A stretch of DNA of 64,000 nt, from NCBI RefSeq assembly GCF_024623455.1, contig NZ_JANIPJ010000002.1:124001-188000 (forward strand), written 5' to 3'. The DNA is from Paenibacillus soyae. Lineage in GTDB: Bacteria; Bacillota; Bacilli; Paenibacillales; Paenibacillaceae. Positions 7,692-18,705 of the stretch are shown in pieces; the stretch's first letter is position 1; each line of letters begins with the position of its first letter. The notes below the pieces were generated by a model, which was not told the origin of the DNA, did no database searches, and worked only from the letters and a program-made list of their open reading frames with translations. The position numbers and the translations under genes are program-made.

Positions 7692-9179
7692 TTATGGGAG
7701 CATCGAGGATCCCATCAAATATTTGTCCACTTCGCGAGCTGCTTCGCGGCCTTCGTTAATCGCCCATACGACCAAGCTTTGACCGCGGCGCATATCGCCG
7801 GCAGCGAATACTTTATCCACGTTCGTTTTGTATTTGCCGTAAGTCGCTTTGACATTGGAACGACGGTCTTGATCCAGACCAAGCTGTTCGATCAACGTCT
7901 TCTCCGGTCCTTCGAAGCCAACCGCAATGAATACGAGATCGGCAGGCCATACTTTCTCCGTGCCTGGAATCTCTTTGTAAATTTTGCGTCCTGTCTCGTC
8001 AACCGTACGTTCAATCTGAACCGTGTGCAGCTCTTTCAGATTGCCATTCTCATCGCCTACGAACTTTTTCGTGAGGACGGAGAATACGCGAGGGTCTTCG
8101 CCGTATAGAGCTTTCGCTTCTTCTTGGGCGTAGTCCAGCGTGTATACGTTCGGGAACTGCGGCCAAGGGTTGCCGATCGGATCGCGCTCCAGCGGCGCCT
8201 TCGCGTGCGTGCCGAATTGCGTAACGGATTTGCAGCCGTGACGAAGCGCTGTCGCCACGCAGTCCGTGCCAGTATCGCCGCCGCCGATGACGATAACGTC
8301 CTTGTCCTTGGCGGAGATATAGTTGCCATCCTCGAGATTCGAGTCCAGGTAGCTCTTGATAGTGCCGTTCAAATAATCCATCGCCATATGAACGCCCTTC
8401 AGATCGCGTCCCTCGATCTCGACATCGCGAGCTTTCGTAGCGCCGCCGCACAGGACGACCGCATCGAATTTCTCCATGAGCTCGCTTGCCGAGATATCCT
8501 TGCCGATCTCGGTGTTCGTCACGAACTCGATCCCTTCCTCCGTAAGCAGATCAACGCGGCGCTGGACGACATGCTTCTCCAGCTTCATCGTCGGGATGCC
8601 GTACGTGAGCAGGCCGCCGATCCGATCGGCGCGTTCGTATACCGTTACCGTATGGCCGGCTTTGTTCAATTGAGCGGCGGTTGCCATCCCTGCAGGACCC
8701 GAACCTACGACCGCTACGCGTTTGCCGGTGCGAACCTTCGGAGGCTGCGGCACAACCCAGCCTTCTTCGAAGCCTCTGTCGATGATAGCTTGTTCAATGG
8801 TCTTAATCGTAACGGCGTCACCGATTAAGCCTACCGTACAGGAGCCTTCGCAAGGCGCAGGACATACGCGTCCCGTGAACTCGGGGAAGTTGTTCGTCTT
8901 GTGCAGACGATCCAGCGCTTCGCGCCACAGCCCTCTGTAGATCAGGTTGTTCCATTCCGGAATCAGGTTGTTGACCGGACAACCGGACACCGAGCCGGCC
9001 AATTCCATCCCGGTGTGGCAATAAGGCGTTCCGCAGTCCATGCAGCGCGCGCCTTGCGTGCGAAGCTGCTCATCGGACAGATGCTTATGAAATTCGTTCC
9101 AATCCTTAATGCGCTCGAGCGGATCGCGATCGGCCGGCAATTCGCGTTGATATTCCATAAATCCTGTTGGTGTAGACAT
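7692..9179 (-). CDS. gltD: Glutamate synthase [NADPH] small subunit
   Basis: A 495-aa flavoprotein that passes electrons from NADPH to the large subunit GltA, which makes glutamate from glutamine and 2-oxoglutarate. The N-terminal cysteine cluster that binds the Fe-S centres is visible (CMDCGTPYCHTG...GCPVNNLIPEWNN and CPAPCEGSC). The FAD-binding motif is VAVVGSGPAGMA and the NADPH-binding motif is VIVIGGGDTGTD. The start at 9179 is preferred because GGAGGAATAGCGATC precedes it and residue 1 then opens the family-typical MSTPTGFMEY. The large-subunit gene is not next to it; it must lie elsewhere. Its role links to the glnRA operon near 46 kb. Confidence 0.95.
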   Translation of the reverse strand: MSTPTGFMEYQRELPADRDPLERIKDWNEFHKHLSDEQLRTQGARCMDCGTPYCHTGMELAGSVSGCPVNNLIPEWNNLIYRGLWREALDRLHKTNNFPEFTGRVCPAPCEGSCTVGLIGDAVTIKTIEQAIIDRGFEEGWVVPQPPKVRTGKRVAVVGSGPAGMATAAQLNKAGHTVTVYERADRIGGLLTYGIPTMKLEKHVVQRRVDLLTEEGIEFVTNTEIGKDISASELMEKFDAVVLCGGATKARDVEIEGRDLKGVHMAMDYLNGTIKSYLDSNLEDGNYISAKDKDVIVIGGGDTGTDCVATALRHGCKSVTQFGTHAKAPLERDPIGNPWPQFPNVYTLDYAQEEAKALYGEDPRVFSVLTKKFVGDENGNLKELHTVQIERTVDETGRKIYKEIPGTEKVWPADLVFIAVGFEGPEKTLIEQLGLDQDRRSNVKATYGKYKTNVDKVFAAGDMRRGQSLVVWAINEGREAAREVDKYLMGSSMLP

Positions 9180-9399
9180 GATCGCTATTCCTCCATCCCC
9201 TGTATCCCGGTGCATGCGTATGATTTCATCAATAATTGCGGGAATCCAAGTCGTTATATATTGTGTATCTTTATTCACTGCTTTAAAGTCGAATAACTTA
9301 TTATAACATGCTAGCATCCCATAGATGAACAGGTTAATGGATTTTCCGCACAATCATTTGCACTTTATGACATATAGTTCGTTAATTCTTCAATTCTTT
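9180..9399. other. Intergenic region upstream of gltD, no firm feature
   Basis: 220 bp between dfrA and gltD. A TATAAT-like hexamer on the minus strand (9300-9305) could serve gltD, but its -35 is poor. I looked for a GlnR/TnrA box (TGTNA-N7-TNACA) and found none. Confidence 0.3.
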
Positions 9400-9900
9400 T
9401 CAACCCATCGGCTTTAAAACGCGCTCATAAGTGCAAAAACGACAGTCATACGGGTTACGCTCATCCTTCTCACGGAATACGCTGTCCGTCAGAGTCCACT
9501 CGTCTTCCTCCCATATCGGGAAGAAGGCGTCCGCGTCCGCGATTTCCGCGTCGACATCCGTAAGCAGGAGCTTGTCCGCATATGGAAGCGCCAGCGCGTA
9601 TACTTCAGCGCCCCCAATGACCATCAGCTCTTCTTCCCCGTAACGGCCGATCGCCTCTTCGATGTCATGGATCACTTCGCAGCCTTCCAGCTCAAGACCT
9701 TCCTGGCGCGTAAGCACGACATTCCGGCGATTAGGAAGCGGTTTGCCAAGCGATTCATACGTTTTTCTTCCCATAAGCACGGTTTTTCCCGTGGTTGTTT
9801 TTCTGAAGAACGCCATGTCCGCGGGCAGATGCCATAACATTCGGTTGTCCCCGCCTATGGCCCGGTTACGGTCCATGGCCCATATTAAAGTTACCGGCAT
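9400..9900 (-). CDS. dfrA: Dihydrofolate reductase
   Basis: A 166-aa enzyme that reduces dihydrofolate to tetrahydrofolate with NADPH, regenerating the cofactor spent by thymidylate synthase. Family signatures are present: IWAMDRNRAIGGDNRMLWHLPADM with the catalytic acidic residue in this loop, TVLMGRKTYESLG for NADPH binding, and VIGGAEVYALALPYADKLLLT. The length is normal. The start is the ATG at 9900 with GGAAGG/GCGGAG upstream; a longer frame overlapping thyA is not supported. It is the second gene of a thyA-dfrA operon (17 bp gap), the usual arrangement in Bacillales. Confidence 0.95.
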   Translation of the reverse strand: MPVTLIWAMDRNRAIGGDNRMLWHLPADMAFFRKTTTGKTVLMGRKTYESLGKPLPNRRNVVLTRQEGLELEGCEVIHDIEEAIGRYGEEELMVIGGAEVYALALPYADKLLLTDVDAEIADADAFFPIWEEDEWTLTDSVFREKDERNPYDCRFCTYERVLKPMG

Positions 9901-9917
9901 GCGAATCTCCGCCCTTC

Positions 9918-10874
9918 CTACACCGCAACCGGCGCTTTGATCGCCGGGTGAGGGTCGTAATTTGCGATGGCGAGATCGGACAGCTCGAACTCGAACGCGG
10001 ACCGCTTGTCCGGGTTCAGCGTTAGCGTCGGCAATGGACGGGGCTCGCGCGAGAGCTGAATTTCGATCTGCTCCAGATGGTTGGAATAAATATGGGCATC
10101 GCCGAACGCGTGGACGAAATCGCCGACCTCCAGACCGCATTCGTGCGCGATTAGATGGGTCAGAAGCGCATAGCTCGCGATGTTGAACGGCACGCCCAGG
10201 AATATATCCGCGCTGCGTTGGTAGAGCTGACAGCTCAGCTTGCCTTCCGACACGTAGAATTGAAACAACGTGTGACAAGGCGGCAGCGCCATGCTTGGCA
10301 CGTCCTCCGGATTCCAAGCCGACACGATGAGTCTCCTTGAATCCGGGTTTCGCTTGATTGTATCGATCACATCCTTCAACTGATCGATCGTATCTCCTTG
10401 CGTCGTCTTCCATGCCCGCCACTGCTTGCCGTACACGTCGCCAAGCTCTCCATATTGCGCCGCAAATCCTTCATCGGACAAAATCCGTTCCTTGAATTGA
10501 GACATCTGCCGTTCGTATTCGTCCGCGAAGGCGGAATCCGTCTGCGAACGAAGCCCGAAATTCGTCATATCGGGACCCTTATAATCCTCGCTTTCGACAA
10601 ACCTCTTGAAGGCCCACTCATTCCAGATATTATTGTTGTTTTGCAGCAAATAACGGATGTTGGTGTCGCCTTTCATAAACCATAGAAGCTCGCTGGCGAC
10701 CAGCTTGAAAGGAACGCGCTTAGTCGTCAAGAGCGGGAAGCCCTCGTTCAATGGGAATCTCATTTGATAACCGAATACGGAAATCGTTCCCGTTCCCGTT
10801 CGGTCATCCTTCCGCACGCCATTCTCCAGGACGTGACGCAGCATCTGCAGATAAGCCATTTCACTGGTGCTCAT
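9918..10874 (-). CDS. thyA: Thymidylate synthase
   Basis: A 318-aa enzyme that methylates dUMP to dTMP with methylene-tetrahydrofolate. It is the long form, with the small-domain insertion (about residues 85-140) known from Lactobacillus enzymes. The nucleophilic cysteine lies in [13 protein letters not shown], and the dUMP-binding [19 protein letters not shown] and [22 protein letters not shown] are intact. GGGGGG lies 6 nt before the ATG at 10874. It leads the thyA-dfrA operon. Confidence 0.96.
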   Translation of the reverse strand: MSTSEMAYLQMLRHVLENGVRKDDRTGTGTISVFGYQMRFPLNEGFPLLTTKRVPFKLVASELLWFMKGDTNIRYLLQNNNNIWNEWAFKRFVESEDYKGPDMTNFGLRSQTDSAFADEYERQMSQFKERILSDEGFAAQYGELGDVYGKQWRAWKTTQGDTIDQLKDVIDTIKRNPDSRRLIVSAWNPEDVPSMALPPCHTLFQFYVSEGKLSCQLYQRSADIFLGVPFNIASYALLTHLIAHECGLEVGDFVHAFGDAHIYSNHLEQIEIQLSREPRPLPTLTLNPDKRSAFEFELSDLAIANYDPHPAIKAPVAV

Positions 10875-10928
10875 GCTTGTCCCCCCTCGTTTCGAACAAA
10901 ATAACTCTTATTATATCACCTGATAGGC

Positions 10929-11417
10929 TTAGTTGCCCAGTCTGTCTTGCTTCCGTTTTTTTCGAAGGGCATGACGCTCCGGCGCGTTGTCGTACAGCTG
11001 TCTCTCGAATTCGGTTTCCGGAACGACGGCAGGCACAGGCGCTGGCTTGCCCTGTTCGTCGAGCCCCACAAACGTGAAGAAGGCCGTTACCGTCACTTCC
11101 CGCTCGCCGCTATATAGATGCTCCCTTGTCACCGAAACGTAGATTTCCATCGAGCTTCGACTCGTCCACGATACGAACGCTTCGACTTCGATGACGTCGC
11201 CGATGCGGATCGGGGCCAAAAAATCCAAGCTGTCGGTCGACGCCGTCACAACTCGCTTGCGGGCATGGCGCATCGCGGCGATGGCCGCCACCTTATCCAT
11301 GTATTCCATCAGCTTCCCGCCGAACATCGTATCGTAATGATTCGTGTCGAGCGGAAATATCAATTGCGTCATTAACGTCCTGGATTCGTTTGCCCGCTTG
11401 GTTTCTTGTTCATGCAT
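10929..11417 (-). CDS. Acyl-CoA thioesterase, hotdog fold (YkhA/YciA type)
   Basis: A 162-aa single hotdog-domain protein. It shows the family pattern MTQLIFPLDTNHYDTMFGGKLMEYMDKVAAIAAMRHA, with the conserved N-H-x-T-M-F-G-G stretch that carries the catalytic and CoA-contact residues, and the D-S-L-D-F segment and VTVTAFFTFV strand. It hydrolyses acyl-CoA esters; chain preference cannot be inferred. It lies upstream of thyA on the same strand with a 54-bp gap and could be co-transcribed. Confidence 0.85.
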   Translation of the reverse strand: MHEQETKRANESRTLMTQLIFPLDTNHYDTMFGGKLMEYMDKVAAIAAMRHARKRVVTASTDSLDFLAPIRIGDVIEVEAFVSWTSRSSMEIYVSVTREHLYSGEREVTVTAFFTFVGLDEQGKPAPVPAVVPETEFERQLYDNAPERHALRKKRKQDRLGN

Positions 11418-11471
11418 GGATTTCCGCCGCCTTTCGAATGTCTAACTACTATATTTGTTCATATATATGCG

Positions 11472-11508
11472 CAAAGAGGCCCCGCGGCTGTATGAATCCG
11501 CGTGACCT
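11472..11508 (-). terminator. Possible terminator downstream of pdhD
   Basis: AGAGGCCCCGCGG pairs with CCGCGTGACCTCT (11 of 13 positions), 30 bp beyond the pdhD stop. The T-tract is weak, so confidence is moderate. Confidence 0.5.
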
Positions 11509-11537
11509 CTCTCATGAAGATGCGTTATATAGGGTCT

Positions 11538-12953
11538 TTATTTAACAAATGTGTGGATCGGATGGCCCAGGGCAACCTCTGCCGCGTCCAAAACGATCTC
11601 GCCCAGAGTCGGATGCGCGTGAATCGTAAGCGCGATATCCTCAAGCGTAGCGCCCATCTCGATCGCAAGAGCAAGCTCGGCGATCATGTTGGATGCTTCC
11701 AGACCGACGATGTGCGCGCCAAGAACGAGACCGGAGTCCGCATCGGCTACAAGCTTCACGAAACCTTCGTTCGCGTTAAGCGACATGGCGCGTCCGTTGA
11801 TCGCGAATGGGAACTTGCCGACTTTAACGTTATGGCCTTGCTCCTTCGCTTCCTTCTCGCTGAGGCCAACGCTAGCGCACTCCGGATCGGAGAAGCAGAC
11901 GGCTGGAACGCATTTGTAATCGATGACGCTAGGCAGACCGGAGATGACTTCGGCTGCAACGCGGCCTTCGTACATCGCTTTATGAGCAAGCGCAGGACCT
12001 GCGATGATGTCGCCGATCGCGAAGATGTGCGGAATGCTGGTGCGGCATTGCTGATCGACTTCCACGAGACCGCGGTCGGTCGTTTTCACGCCGATCAGAT
12101 CCAGGCCCAGCTCGCCGTCCGTGTTCGGACGACGGCCGACCGTTACGAGCAGGTAGTCCGCCGTTACTTTCTCTTCTTTGTCGCCTACTGTGTAAGTGAC
12201 CGTTACGTCTTTATCCGTTTGCTCCGCGCTCTTCGCTTGGGCGCCGGTTACGATGTCGACGTTTTTGCCTTTCAGCTTCTTCGCGACGATCTGCGACATA
12301 TCTTTGTCGAAGCCAGGAAGGATCGAGTCGGAGCCTTCGATTACGGTTACTTTGGTGCCGAACTTGGAGTACATTTGGCCGAGCTCGATACCGATGTAAC
12401 CGCCGCCGATTACAACAAGGCTCTTCGGAATTTCAGGCAGCGACAACGCGCCGGTCGACGACACGATGCGTCCGCCATAAGGGAACGCCTTCAGCTCGAT
12501 CGGACGGGAGCCTGTAGCGATGATGCAGTTTTTGAAGCGGTAACGAGGCGCTTCTTGGTCGTTGAATACGCGCGCTTCGTTCTCGTTGATGAACATCACT
12601 TCGCCATGGAAATATTGAATTTTGTTAGCCTTCAGAAGCGAAGCTACGCCGCCAGTCAGCTTCTTGACGATGCCGTTTTTAAATTCCTGCACCTTGTTAA
12701 AGTTCACCTTCGCTTCGCCGACTTCGATACCGAAGTCGGAAGCGTGGCTGACGGACTCATATTGGTGAGCCGCAGAGATCAGCGCTTTGGAAGGAATACA
12801 GCCTACGTTCAAGCAAACGCCGCCCACATGCTCTTTCTCGACGACCAGGACGCTTTGTCCCAGCTGTGCCGCGCGGATGGCGGCAACGTAACCGCCTGGA
12901 CCCGCGCCGATGACTAGCGTATCAATATCTAAGGAAGGATCTCCTACTACCAT
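11538..12953 (-). CDS. pdhD: Dihydrolipoyl dehydrogenase (E3)
   Basis: A 471-aa FAD enzyme that reoxidises the lipoyl arm of E2 with NAD+. FAD motif: VIGAGPGGYVAAIRAAQLG. The redox disulphide is GGVCLNVGCIPSK. The NAD motif is VVIGGGYIGIELG, and the C-terminal dimer-interface His-Glu pair is in HAHPTLGE. GGAGGTTTAACAC precedes the ATG at 12953. The gap to pdhC is only 3 bp. It is the last gene of the pdhABCD operon and probably also serves other 2-oxo acid dehydrogenases. Confidence 0.96.
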   Translation of the reverse strand: MVVGDPSLDIDTLVIGAGPGGYVAAIRAAQLGQSVLVVEKEHVGGVCLNVGCIPSKALISAAHQYESVSHASDFGIEVGEAKVNFNKVQEFKNGIVKKLTGGVASLLKANKIQYFHGEVMFINENEARVFNDQEAPRYRFKNCIIATGSRPIELKAFPYGGRIVSSTGALSLPEIPKSLVVIGGGYIGIELGQMYSKFGTKVTVIEGSDSILPGFDKDMSQIVAKKLKGKNVDIVTGAQAKSAEQTDKDVTVTYTVGDKEEKVTADYLLVTVGRRPNTDGELGLDLIGVKTTDRGLVEVDQQCRTSIPHIFAIGDIIAGPALAHKAMYEGRVAAEVISGLPSVIDYKCVPAVCFSDPECASVGLSEKEAKEQGHNVKVGKFPFAINGRAMSLNANEGFVKLVADADSGLVLGAHIVGLEASNMIAELALAIEMGATLEDIALTIHAHPTLGEIVLDAAEVALGHPIHTFVK

Positions 12954-12956
12954 GTG

Positions 12957-14267
12957 TTAAACCTCCATTATGAACAGTTCAGGCTGCGCCAGAAGCTGTT
13001 TGATGTAGTTCATAAAGTTTTGAGCTGTTGCGCCGTCGATCAGACGGTGGTCGAAGCTCAGCGACAGCGCCATGACAGGAGCGGCAACAATCTCGCCGTT
13101 CCGCACGACTGGCTTCTCCGAGATGCGGCCCGTTCCGAGGATCGCCACTTCAGGGAAGTTGATGACCGGCGTGAAGAACATGCCGCCTGCAGATCCGATG
13201 TTGGAGATCGAAATCGTGCTGCCTTTCAGCTCGTTCGGCGCCAGCTTGCCGTCGCGGCCGCGGGCTGCCAGATCGCGAATGGTGTCGGCAACCATAAAGA
13301 TATTTTTGCGGTCTGCGTCTTCGATAACGGGAACGATCAGACCATTGTCCGTATCCGTCGCGATACCGATGTTATAGTACTTGCGGTACACGATCTCTTG
13401 GTTCGCCTCATCCAGCGTGGAGTTCATGATCGGGAACTGGCGGCAAGCCGCAACCAAAGCCTTCACGATGAACGGCAGGTAAGTCAGCTTGGAGCCTTTC
13501 TTCTCTGCGTAAGGCTTATATTTCGCGCGGAGCGCAACCAACTCGGTTACGTCTACTTCGTCCATGATCGTAACGTGCGGAGCCGTGTAAACCGATTTGA
13601 CCATCGCGTTCGCGATCGCTTTGCGGATACCTTTGAACGGCACGCGCTCTTCTGGACGATAAGCCGTTCCGGATGCCGCAGGTGCTTTGGCTTCCGCTTT
13701 TGCAGGTGCTGCCGCTTGTTCTTGCGCAGCTTCAGAAGCTGCAGGAGCAGCCGCAGCCGCCGAGGCAGCGCCGCCGAAGCCGTTCACGTCTTCGCGCGTG
13801 ATGCGGCCGTTCTTGCCGGTGCCGGCCACTTGCGTCAGGTCTACGCCTTTCTCGCGGGCGTATTTGCGCACGCTTGGCGTGGCAAGCACTTGCGCGTTCG
13901 TTGCTTGCGGCGCAGGAGCCGCAGCAGGCGCTGCCGCTTGAGCAGGAGCGCTCGCCGGAGCAGGAGCCGCTTGTTCTTGCTTCGGAGCTTCCGACGCGGC
14001 TGGAGCCGCTTGCTCCGGAACGTCGCCTTCCGCTTCGATGACGGCGACAAGCTCGCCGACATGGCATACCTGACCGTCCTTCACCAATACTTCCAGCACT
14101 TTGCCGTTCACCGGACAAGGTACTTCCACGATAGCCTTATCGTTCTGCACTTCCATAATAATATCGTCATCCGTCACGGCCTGACCTGGCTGAACCAGCA
14201 CTTTGATAATTTCGCCCTCGTGCAAGCCTTCGCCCAGCTCCGGGAATCGGTATTCGAATCTAGCCAC
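12957..14267 (-). CDS. pdhC: Dihydrolipoamide acetyltransferase (E2) of pyruvate dehydrogenase
   Basis: A 436-aa core subunit. One N-terminal lipoyl domain carries the lipoylated lysine K44 in [11 protein letters not shown] long Ala/Pro/Gln-rich flexible linker follows, then the peripheral-subunit-binding domain (about 130-168, [18 protein letters not shown]), a second Ala-rich linker, and the catalytic domain (about 205-436) ending with the [12 protein letters not shown] active-site motif. The start is GTG at 14267, 9 nt after AAGGAGG. It transfers the acetyl group to CoA and forms the scaffold that E1 and E3 bind. Confidence 0.96.
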   Translation of the reverse strand: MARFEYRFPELGEGLHEGEIIKVLVQPGQAVTDDDIIMEVQNDKAIVEVPCPVNGKVLEVLVKDGQVCHVGELVAVIEAEGDVPEQAAPAASEAPKQEQAAPAPASAPAQAAAPAAAPAPQATNAQVLATPSVRKYAREKGVDLTQVAGTGKNGRITREDVNGFGGAASAAAAAPAASEAAQEQAAAPAKAEAKAPAASGTAYRPEERVPFKGIRKAIANAMVKSVYTAPHVTIMDEVDVTELVALRAKYKPYAEKKGSKLTYLPFIVKALVAACRQFPIMNSTLDEANQEIVYRKYYNIGIATDTDNGLIVPVIEDADRKNIFMVADTIRDLAARGRDGKLAPNELKGSTISISNIGSAGGMFFTPVINFPEVAILGTGRISEKPVVRNGEIVAAPVMALSLSFDHRLIDGATAQNFMNYIKQLLAQPELFIMEV

Positions 14268-14313
14268 CGATGGTAACCTCCTTTAAAAATCCGTTCATAG
14301 GGTAATTTCTGAT

Positions 14314-15291
14314 TTAGAAGTTAATGACTTTCTGTGCGGCAGCTACGATGCGCGCCGGCGTTGGCAGCCATGCGTCTTCGATTTGGGCAAATGGATATAC
14401 GGTATCCGGGCCCGCAACGCGCAGCACTGGCGCTTCGAGGTGCAGAATGGCTTTCTCGTTGATTTGCGCAATCACTTCCGCTGCCACGCCGGAAGTTTTC
14501 TGAGCTTCTTGCACGACGATCGCGCGGTTCGTCTTCTGGATGGAAGCGACGATCGTGTCGATATCGAGCGGAACAAGGGAACGAAGGTCGATGACTTCCG
14601 CTTTGATGCCTTGCTTCTCAAGCTCGTCGGCCGCTTTCACTGCCGTATGCACCATCATGCCGTAAGCGATGATCGTTACGTCGCTGCCTTCGCGGACAAC
14701 GTTCGCTTTGCCGATCTCGATGGTGTATTCGCCTTCCGGAACATCCGCTTTGAACGCGCGATACAGGTTCAAGTGCTCCATGAAGAAGACAGGATCGTTG
14801 TCGCGGATCGCGGAGATCATGAGGCCTTTGGCGTCGTATGGATTGGATGGGATAACGACTTTGATACCAGGCGTTTGGACCGCGAGACCTTCCAGGGAAT
14901 CCGTGTGAAGCTCTGCCGCTTTGACGCCGCCGCCGAACGGCGTGCGGAATACGATCGGCGAGTTGTAGCGTCCGCCGGAACGGAAACGCATGCGCGCCGC
15001 CTGCACGAACATTTGGTCAAGCGCTTCAAAGATGAAGCCAACGAATTGAATTTCAGCAATCGGACGGAAGCCTTGCAAGCCCATGCCGACAGCCATACCG
15101 GCGATAGCGGATTCCGCGAGCGGCGTATCGAATACGCGCTCTTCCCCGAACTCCTCCTGCAAACCTTCCGTTACGCGGAATACACCGCCGACCTTACCTG
15201 CGTCCTCACCGAAGATGAGCACGTTCGGGTCGCGTTTTAGTTCGACGCGCATCGCGTCGCGAATCGCTTCAAGCATATTCATTTGAGCCAT
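14314..15291 (-). CDS. pdhB: Pyruvate dehydrogenase E1 beta subunit
   Basis: A 325-aa transketolase-like beta subunit. It shows [38 protein letters not shown], whose glutamates help activate thiamine diphosphate, the K+-binding region around [14 protein letters not shown], and a C-terminal transketolase domain ([15 protein letters not shown]). It forms an alpha2beta2 tetramer with PdhA and decarboxylates pyruvate. GGGGAGGACG precedes the ATG; the gap to pdhA is 20 bp. Confidence 0.96.
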   Translation of the reverse strand: MAQMNMLEAIRDAMRVELKRDPNVLIFGEDAGKVGGVFRVTEGLQEEFGEERVFDTPLAESAIAGMAVGMGLQGFRPIAEIQFVGFIFEALDQMFVQAARMRFRSGGRYNSPIVFRTPFGGGVKAAELHTDSLEGLAVQTPGIKVVIPSNPYDAKGLMISAIRDNDPVFFMEHLNLYRAFKADVPEGEYTIEIGKANVVREGSDVTIIAYGMMVHTAVKAADELEKQGIKAEVIDLRSLVPLDIDTIVASIQKTNRAIVVQEAQKTSGVAAEVIAQINEKAILHLEAPVLRVAGPDTVYPFAQIEDAWLPTPARIVAAAQKVINF

Positions 15292-15311
15292 GATCGTTTC
15301 GTCCTCCCCTT

Positions 15312-16388
<1,077 letters not shown>

Positions 16389-16436
16389 TCACCTCAATCG
16401 AAATATTTGAAAATCGGGTACCTCTGTTATAGAATT

Positions 16437-16466
16437 ATTATAAACCTGTTTAACGAAAATGGTCAA
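16437..16466 (-). promoter_or_regulatory. Sigma-A-type promoter of pdhABCD
   Basis: On the minus strand, -35 TTGACC (16461-16466) and -10 TATAAT (16437-16442) are separated by 18 bp. They lie upstream of the pdhA ribosome-binding site. Confidence 0.7.
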
Positions 16467-16670
16467 AGCAAAAAACAAAAAAACCGTTGTTTTTTCGCCG
16501 ATTCCACACATTCTATTAAGAAATTGTATATGCTACAGAGTCGGAAATGAACTATAACAGCATAATACAACAACGTTAATAGCGTCTCTTTTCCCTTCTT
16601 TACCTTTTACCTTACTATTGTTTACCCACAACGGCAGCATTCCATTCAATGACGACAAGGAGTTATCGCG

Positions 16671-17408
16671 ATGACAGACGAACGATATTTGAAACGAACC
16701 ATTCTGAAAGAAACCGTAGCAAGCCGCTATTTGCCCGAAGGAAGCCGGAGCCTGCGCATTTTCCTCCCGCCGGGCTACAATGAATTGCTTAGCTATCCGG
16801 TCGTCTATTGCCAGGACGGCGAAGACTTCTTCAATTTCGGACGCGTGGCGACGACGGCGACGAAGCTCATCCTGGACGAGGGCTTGGAGCCGTTCATTAT
16901 AGTCGGCGTGGACGTGGACAAGAAGGTTCGGACGGAGGAATATGCGCCGGACGGCTCCAGGCACGAAGCCTACTTGCGTTTTTTTGCCGAAGAGCTGCTC
17001 CCTTATATCGAAAGCAAATATCCGGTGAGGCGCGATCCGGAGCACCGCCTGCTGGCTGGGGATTCGCTCGGAGGCACGGTGTCCCTGCATCTCGCGATCT
17101 CGTACCCGGAGCTATTCACGCGGGTCATGTCGCTCTCCGGAGCGTTTTACGCCAGCTCGCAGAGCATCGTCGGCAACTGCTACGATCTCAGCTGGCTGTC
17201 GATCTATATGATCGTCGGGCTGCAGGAGGACGCGTACGAGACCGACCGCGGCGTTTACGACTTTATAGCGCTCAACCGCAATACCCGCGCTCTGCTGGAG
17301 CATAAAGACGCCGTCATCTTCTACGAGGAGAAGGATGGCAAGCATCAATGGGGCTTCTGGCAGCAGGAAATTCCGCAGGCGCTTCGCTATTTCATCGAAG
17401 TCGAATAA
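16671..17408 (+). CDS. Esterase of the esterase-D/BesA type, alpha/beta hydrolase fold
   Basis: A 245-aa protein with the serine nucleophile in the elbow AGDSLGGTVS (about residues 129-138). A probable catalytic His lies in EKDGKHQWGFW near the C-terminus. The opening LRIFLPPGYNELLSYPVVYCQDGEDFF is typical of the YieL/BesA and enterochelin-esterase families. There is no signal peptide, so it is cytosolic. AAGGAG precedes the ATG at 16671. The stop codon lies in a 9-bp tandem repeat that presents three in-frame stops in a row. The substrate is unknown. Confidence 0.8.
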   Translation: MTDERYLKRTILKETVASRYLPEGSRSLRIFLPPGYNELLSYPVVYCQDGEDFFNFGRVATTATKLILDEGLEPFIIVGVDVDKKVRTEEYAPDGSRHEAYLRFFAEELLPYIESKYPVRRDPEHRLLAGDSLGGTVSLHLAISYPELFTRVMSLSGAFYASSQSIVGNCYDLSWLSIYMIVGLQEDAYETDRGVYDFIALNRNTRALLEHKDAVIFYEEKDGKHQWGFWQQEIPQALRYFIEVE

Positions 17409-17435
17409 GTCGAATAAGTCGAATGACAGGGCAAA

Positions 17436-17482
17436 AAAGGCCGGCACGGGAGGGACTAACCCCTCGCCGTGTCGGCCTTTAT
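17436..17482. terminator. Bidirectional terminator between esterase and phosphatase genes
   Basis: AAAGGCCGGCACGG pairs with CCGTGTCGGCCTTT. The hairpin ends the plus-strand esterase, and its right arm also encodes the last residues of the minus-strand phosphatase, a compact convergent junction. Confidence 0.75.
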
Positions 17483-17947
17483 TTGCTCCAGCAGAGCTCT
17501 GCAGCCCGCTTCTACCAGCTCGTACACGTAATCGAAATTGCCCTCGTAATAAGGATCGGGCACATCTTGAACGCCGCGGTCCGGCAGCAGGTCCATGAAG
17601 GCAAACAGCCTCGCCCCGTCGGCTTTATGACCGAAAATCTCTCGGACGTCCCTCAGATTCTTATGGTCCATGCAAACGATATATTCAAACTGTTCGTAAT
17701 CGGCGGACTGCACAAGTCTAGCCTTCATTCCCTCATAAGACACCCCGTGCTCGTCCAGCACCTTGCGCGTGCCTTCGTGGGGCGGATGCCCGAGATGCCA
17801 GTCGCCCGTTCCCGCGGAGTCTACGTCAATCCGGAACGGCAGCCGCTCTCTCTCCACGAGATGCCGCATCACGGCTTCAGCCATGGGGGATCTGCAAATA
17901 TTGCCCAAGCATACAAATAATACGCGTACCGACGCTTGCATCCTCAT
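17456..17947 (-). CDS. Low-molecular-weight protein-tyrosine phosphatase
   Basis: A 163-aa enzyme of the LMW-PTP family (YwlE/YfkJ/Wzb type). The P-loop C-X5-R is C13-LGNIC-R19 within VLFVCLGNICRSPMAEA, and the general acid aspartate lies in DVPDPYYEG. In Bacillus such enzymes remove phosphate from tyrosine or arginine; the P-loop sequence does not settle which. The ATG overlaps the stop of the TRIC-type gene (ATGA), implying translational coupling. Confidence 0.9.
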   Translation of the reverse strand: MRMQASVRVLFVCLGNICRSPMAEAVMRHLVERERLPFRIDVDSAGTGDWHLGHPPHEGTRKVLDEHGVSYEGMKARLVQSADYEQFEYIVCMDHKNLRDVREIFGHKADGARLFAFMDLLPDRGVQDVPDPYYEGNFDYVYELVEAGCRALLEQIKADTARG

Positions 17948-18612
17948 TCATCCTCTTTGTTTATTTTTTGCTTGCGGGCGGCCGCCGCATGGTCCGATGC
18001 GGCGAACGCTCCGCGAAGCGAGCGTCTTGGAAGCTTCCATTTGTAATAAACGGATAGCATCCGGAACGTTATTATAATCACGAATAGAATTAATAACTCA
18101 ACCGTCGATTGGAACCAGCCTAAACCGATGGCCAGTCCCGCCAGCATCGCCCATACGGCGTAAATCTCATCTTTCAGCACAAGCGGCTTGCGCCCGGCAA
18201 GCACGTCCCGTATAATACCGCCGCCGATGCCCGTCAGCATGGCCGCGACAAGCACGGCGCTGAGCGGGTGCTTCATTTGCGTGGCGTACAGCGCTCCCTG
18301 GATCGCAAACGCCGCAAGACCTATCGCGTCGAAGAACGCCTCGCTTCTCCGCCACCGTAGAATCCAGCGTATCGGAAGCACGAAGGCGATAGTCATCGAG
18401 ATGATCGCGATTTTGAGCAGATAGCCCTGGCTCCAGAGCGTCGTTACGGGTAATCCGATCAATAAATTCCGGACGACGCCTCCCCCGAACGCCGTGACGA
18501 GACCCAGGACGTATACGCCCAATATGTCATACTCTTCCTCCATGGCCACGATCGCTCCGCTCACCGCAAACGCGATCGTGCCAATGATGCTGAACACGTT
18601 GAAGATGTCCAT
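17944..18612 (-). CDS. TRIC/UPF0126 family membrane protein
   Basis: A 222-aa integral membrane protein with about seven hydrophobic segments. It is built from two repeats, each with the family GGG motif (FGGGVVRNLLIG about 43-54; GIGGGIIRDVLAG about 128-140). These bacterial proteins are trimeric cation channels or glycine transporters; the substrate here is undetermined. The ATG at 18612 (GAGGG 8 nt upstream) is preferred to the GTG at 18618. It is coupled to the LMW phosphatase gene by a 4-nt overlap. Confidence 0.85.
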   Translation of the reverse strand: MDIFNVFSIIGTIAFAVSGAIVAMEEEYDILGVYVLGLVTAFGGGVVRNLLIGLPVTTLWSQGYLLKIAIISMTIAFVLPIRWILRWRRSEAFFDAIGLAAFAIQGALYATQMKHPLSAVLVAAMLTGIGGGIIRDVLAGRKPLVLKDEIYAVWAMLAGLAIGLGWFQSTVELLILFVIIITFRMLSVYYKWKLPRRSLRGAFAASDHAAAARKQKINKEDE

Positions 18613-18705
18613 ACCCACAGCCCTCTATTCCCCGCTTCCCGTCCATTGTGCACGCGGTACCCGTGCATTCCTTCTCATTTTATATCCGCTTCCCTCGTCA
18701 CGCAA

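Noticed and set aside
11502..12917. Plus-strand open frame opposite pdhD
   Set aside because: A shadow of a highly conserved enzyme gene, caused by codon bias.
12957..14267. Low-complexity Ala/Pro-rich stretches taken as possible repeats
   Set aside because: They are the normal flexible linkers between the domains of the E2 subunit.
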